Assembly: GCA_026168455.1 (NCBI GenBank) | Contig: CM047425.1 | Coordinates: 20,786,648-20,850,647 of the forward strand | DNA length: 64,000 nt | Reading direction: 5' to 3' | Origin: Theocolax elegans | Lineage: Eukaryota > Arthropoda > Insecta > Hymenoptera > Cerocephalidae | Shown here: in pieces, positions 60,601 through 64,000 of the stretch | Position numbering within the stretch: position 1 is the first letter of the stretch | Layout: the number at the start of each line of letters is the position of its first letter | Translations under genes and position numbers: made by a program | The notes under the pieces: generated by a model | The model's database searches: none | Told to the model about the DNA's origin: nothing | Seen by the model: only the letters and a program-made list of their open reading frames with translations

Positions 60601-61833
60601 TTCCATACAAATCACAAGGACGAGTCTCGTCTTCGTCGTTCAACAATTTTACGAGTTAATGCCTAGCCTTTTCCATAAACTATAACCCATGTCCGATCAT
60701 TTTCGAAATTTTCTCTTCGGAAACATCTTTTTTTTCACGATCCCGTTTTTCCTGTTGCTATCTTTTATGTATCGTATAAAATAGAAATTATCCGTTAACA
60801 GGTATAAGTAGATGGAAATCGGGTACTATAAAAGTATTCTTCAAATTTTTGTTTTTTCATAAATAATTATTATATTAAATTACGTAATTGCTCTATACAC
60901 CTATGAAACGATTTATAAAAAAAAAGGATTTTTCAAATTATAAAATAAACGATTCACAGATTTACAGACCAGCGATTTCTAACTTCAGAAATGAAAATAA
61001 AGAGAATAACCATGAGTCCCTGGTGGTCCAAAAAAACTCTGCTCCAGTTCCTCTGACTCTTCTCTCGAATTTTACTGTCAATTTTCGCATTCCGGAGACT
61101 GGACGCGGTCTCTCGCTCATCCACACAGACTTGTGCACTCAACTCAGGCACACACACACATACACACTGACGAACGCACGTGGAAAAAGTTAACTACCGT
61201 ACAAAACGCGCTCCTTTAAGCGGCGTAACAGAGCGCCGTGAAGAGGCAAACAAAAAAAAACAACTCGCGGCAAAAGCGAAAAAAAAAGTGACGGGGAAGG
61301 AGTAACGAAGGAGACGACGAGAAAATGAAAGCGAGAGAAAGAGAGAAAAAGCCCAAGTCTCTGTAGAGGCTCGATAAATCGTCGATTCGCCGTCGAAGGA
61401 AAACTGGTTGGTTCTCTCTTGCGCGCGCAAAACCCGGGCAAGTCCGGGATCGATAGAATATCGCTTCTGTATGTATATACATATAAATACTTGAAGCTTC
61501 CACATTATAAAAGCGTGTAGGCTTTTAAAGTTAAAGCGTAAGCGCTTTCTTGATAACGTTTAATCACAACCAGTATATAGGTTCGTTAAATAATTCGTTT
61601 TTTTTTCATCGGAATTCCAGAATTATTAACTGCCGAGAGAATCTTTTAAGTGTGTGTGAAAAAAAGTTTTATCTGTATTTTTGGCTATTTGCAAACGTTT
61701 CGAATATTATTTTATTCTTTTATGATATCGTCGTAGTAGGAGGTAGTTTTAATTCGTTCGTGTTATTTGGCTTCAGACAGTGGAAGATAATTCTTTTATG
61801 TATAGGGTATATTAAAAAGGTTGATATACTTAC

Positions 61834-61878
61834 CGATGAAAATGGTTTAAGATTATTCTCAATGAAAGTAATACGTAC
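61834..61878 (-). CDS. Candidate 45-bp microexon
   Basis: On the minus strand a strong acceptor (CTGTTTGTTTCAG) and a strong donor (TCG|GTAAGTAT) enclose exactly 45 bp, a multiple of three. Read in phase 0 it encodes VRITFIENNLKPFSS; phase 1 is also open, and the remaining phase has a TGA. It lies upstream of all other minus-strand exon candidates, so it could belong to a longer isoform started from beyond the window or to a neighbouring gene. Family unknown. Confidence 0.45.
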
Positions 61879-64000
61879 CTGAAACAAACAGATCAATTTC
61901 ATAAGTTTTTTTGTATAGCACTTTAAAATTATATTTAAATATTATTGTTGCTATATTGCATTGGTTATTTTATTAATTAAATATAATTCGATCAATTAGC
62001 AAATACGTTTATATCAAATTATTATATCTTATTAAGGCATGTACAAAAAATATAATTTTATTAAAAAATCACATTATAATAATTATTTATGCAATTTGAA
62101 ATGTGTTTTAATCACTGATTCTGCATATAAGGTTTTATCAAAATAATAATGATCTCCTTGTAGGATGTATTAAATTAAGCGACTTTACTAAGAGAACGTA
62201 TCAGTGGTAATGTTTCTGTACACATCTGCATATTAGAATTTAATTATAACCACCCCATAGCAAATATGACTTCGAAACGCATCGAAGTACAATCTGCTTT
62301 TGCTCGCATATGGGCTATACGAGAGCAAACGTACGCGTGATGAGAACTACGAGATTATTATTATGCATGGGCGCGGATGCGCCGCAAAAGCGGCCCGCGC
62401 AGATGGTGAATAGATAAGCGAGCAAATATTTGCTTCGTGCAGTCTCTAACTCTACAATGTAAGGACTGCTTTAAAAGAAATTGAAGAAAAAAAATAGAAT
62501 ATTAAAGATGAAAGTTTATTTCGATCAGATGGATCCGTCTACAACCTACGTATATTACTTGAGAATAGAAAAGACAAATGTGTTTATACATTGTTACACT
62601 AGGATTAAATTGATTATTTATTGTGTAAACACGAATACAATTTTAAACTGAGAAACATTTTTTTTTATATTATTAATAAATCAGTTTAATAATATTTTAT
62701 ACACATATTGTTACATTTTAATAAAAGATATAATATATAGATTCGTTGTAGTTTTTCTTTACCAACAGACTAATAATAATCGAATTATGTATATTATAAT
62801 CTTTAGAAATATAAAGAAAAAATTAAGTTTCACGTCACAATATCAACCCGATTTTTTCCTTTACCCCGCAGTGACATCGGAAGAAAAGCAAAATATGCGA
62901 GTGCGCGTGATGCCTCCGTAATTTTATTAATTGCACGTCAAAATTGCAATCAGGAAAAACAATTTATCGTCAGCACAATTACGCAAATCTCGAGGCTTGA
63001 TGCAGGTCCTCTCGGCCGAGTGTGAAAATTGGAGCGCGCAATAAATAATCCAAAAATGGCGTAATGAATTGAAAGCGACCCGAATGCTTTTACGGGTATG
63101 CATTACCTATACATACACTGACCGCTTATAATTGCAAGTTAAAAAACCATTTCGGGCAAGTTCATCATCAGAAGGACTTACTAAATAATTAATTGCCGAC
63201 CCCAAAAATTATGTAAATCAAATCGTTTAAAAAAAATTTCCTAGCGCGCTAAATTCAAATTTCGATTTCTCCGTAACGCGCGTCATTATCTTCCCTTTGT
63301 ACCCAGTTTTTCCTTTAAAGTCAAAGACGAAGCAGTGTTTCTTATCTTTAAAGGGTCCCTTTCTCACACCCTCGTTATTTATCGCCTTGGTTCGCGTTCT
63401 GTTTAATTGAGTTTATCTATACGCTCTGTGGAAACACGATAAGCGGCACGCAATAAAGAATCGTCGTGGTAACCAAACTTTTTCTTTTCTTTTTTTTCCT
63501 TTCGGTTCGATTTACTTGTGTACTGATTGAGCATACATAATTAAAATTGATTTACGCATTTATACCAAAACTGTATATCTCACTGTAAATTTCGATGAAA
63601 AAATTGGCGTTTCCACGATTGCGGGACGATTTAAGGGTTTAACAATTATACCGCTTTACGGATACAAAGTGTCGGGCAATAATACGCCATTCGTGTAAAT
63701 AATAAACATTGAATGATTTGTCTGTGAAAGTTTGTATATATTTAACGCGAGTAGGCTTTTAAAAATGAAAGGGAAATTACATAATCATTTAAATGTCATT
63801 TTAGTAAATATATGTATACACTTTTCCTTGTAATACATTTTGTTGTCACTAGGTGACTGATGCTCGGTACTTAAAACCAATTATCTTCTAAACATTTAAA
63901 TATTTTATTTAAAAATAGATAGAAAATATAAGTTCTAATGTAACACATAATAAATTTGTCCATCTTAATATATCTGATGTAAGTAGTTTATTATATATAA
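61879..64000. other. Non-coding stretch
   Basis: AT-rich with CpG-dense patches at about 62330-62420 and 62870-63070. The first contains a GC-rich hairpin around 62371-62400 (GCGC...GCCGC AAAA GCGGC...GCGC). The second mixes ATTA/TAAT homeobox-type cores with GC-rich blocks and might be an enhancer; this is only a guess. No exon seen. Confidence 0.4.

Larger units (their letters stand above)
46937..61833. other. Long non-coding stretch with microsatellites and CpG patches
   Basis: No well-supported exon. CpG-dense patches occur at about 47740-48110, 48900-49270, 52240-52440, 55080-55560 and 61090-61460. TCAGTC, a perfect insect initiator, occurs on the minus strand at about 48098 upstream of a (GA/CT)n tract, a possible second promoter without a TATA box. 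AT-rich DNA with short tandem repeats, such as (CATA)n near 54330 and (ATCG)n near 55139, fills the rest. Specific open frames and hairpins are listed separately. Confidence 0.4.

Noticed and set aside
1..64000. tRNA, rRNA, CRISPR arrays, telomeric TTAGG arrays, viral genes
   Set aside because: Searched by eye for B-box (GGTTCGA) contexts, direct repeat/spacer patterns and known gene motifs; none found. DIRS proteins are retrotransposon-encoded, not viral.

Overview
The window looks like part of an insect nuclear genome, most plausibly a hymenopteran such as an ant or bee. That assignment is inferred from style: a strongly AT-rich background broken by short CpG-dense patches, GA/CT and CA microsatellites, eukaryotic splice signals and TATA boxes, and no bacterial gene organisation. 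I cannot name the species. Most of the 64 kb is non-coding and reads like long introns or intergenic DNA. Most open frames of 60-100 codons are chance or lie in simple repeats.

The clearest object is a complete, apparently intact DIRS-like tyrosine-recombinase retrotransposon on the minus strand, 8089-13114. In its own 5'->3' order it has a 5' terminus with inverted repeat, a gag gene (with what looks like a 375-bp spliceosomal intron), a reverse transcriptase/RNase H/methyltransferase-like frame, a tyrosine recombinase, an internal complementary region (ICR) and a 3' terminus with inverted repeat. The two 134-bp inverted repeats are identical. The ICR is complementary to both element ends and spells out the junction of the expected circular intermediate. 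Gag and RT overlap in different frames, and an in-frame A AAA AAG heptamer followed at once by a 7-bp hairpin fits a -1 ribosomal frameshift. The flanking target DNA resembles the circle junction.

Host coding signal is sparse and mostly on the minus strand. The best exon is 21917-22042: 42 codons, phase 0/0, clean AG and GTAAGT borders, spectrin-repeat-like peptide. A candidate first coding exon starting MGSSSS lies at 46751-46817, with an upstream ORF and a GA-rich leader. A 45-bp microexon with very good splice sites is at 61834-61878. Weaker candidate exons are at 45108-45163, 40865-41013 and 20722-20771. Together they suggest the 5' part of one large gene transcribed leftwards, with the rest beyond position 1; this is inference. 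Inside the presumed last intron, a branch point, polypyrimidine tract and CAG are followed directly by GTGAGT at 2843/2842. This is the signature of a recursive splice site.

Other structure: a palindromic MITE with two 220-bp arms flanked by TA (1174-1655), a 40-bp-arm hairpin (4736-4837), an 18-bp-arm hairpin (56573-56614), several microsatellites, and a few TATA-type promoter candidates. No tRNA, rRNA or CRISPR array was recognised.
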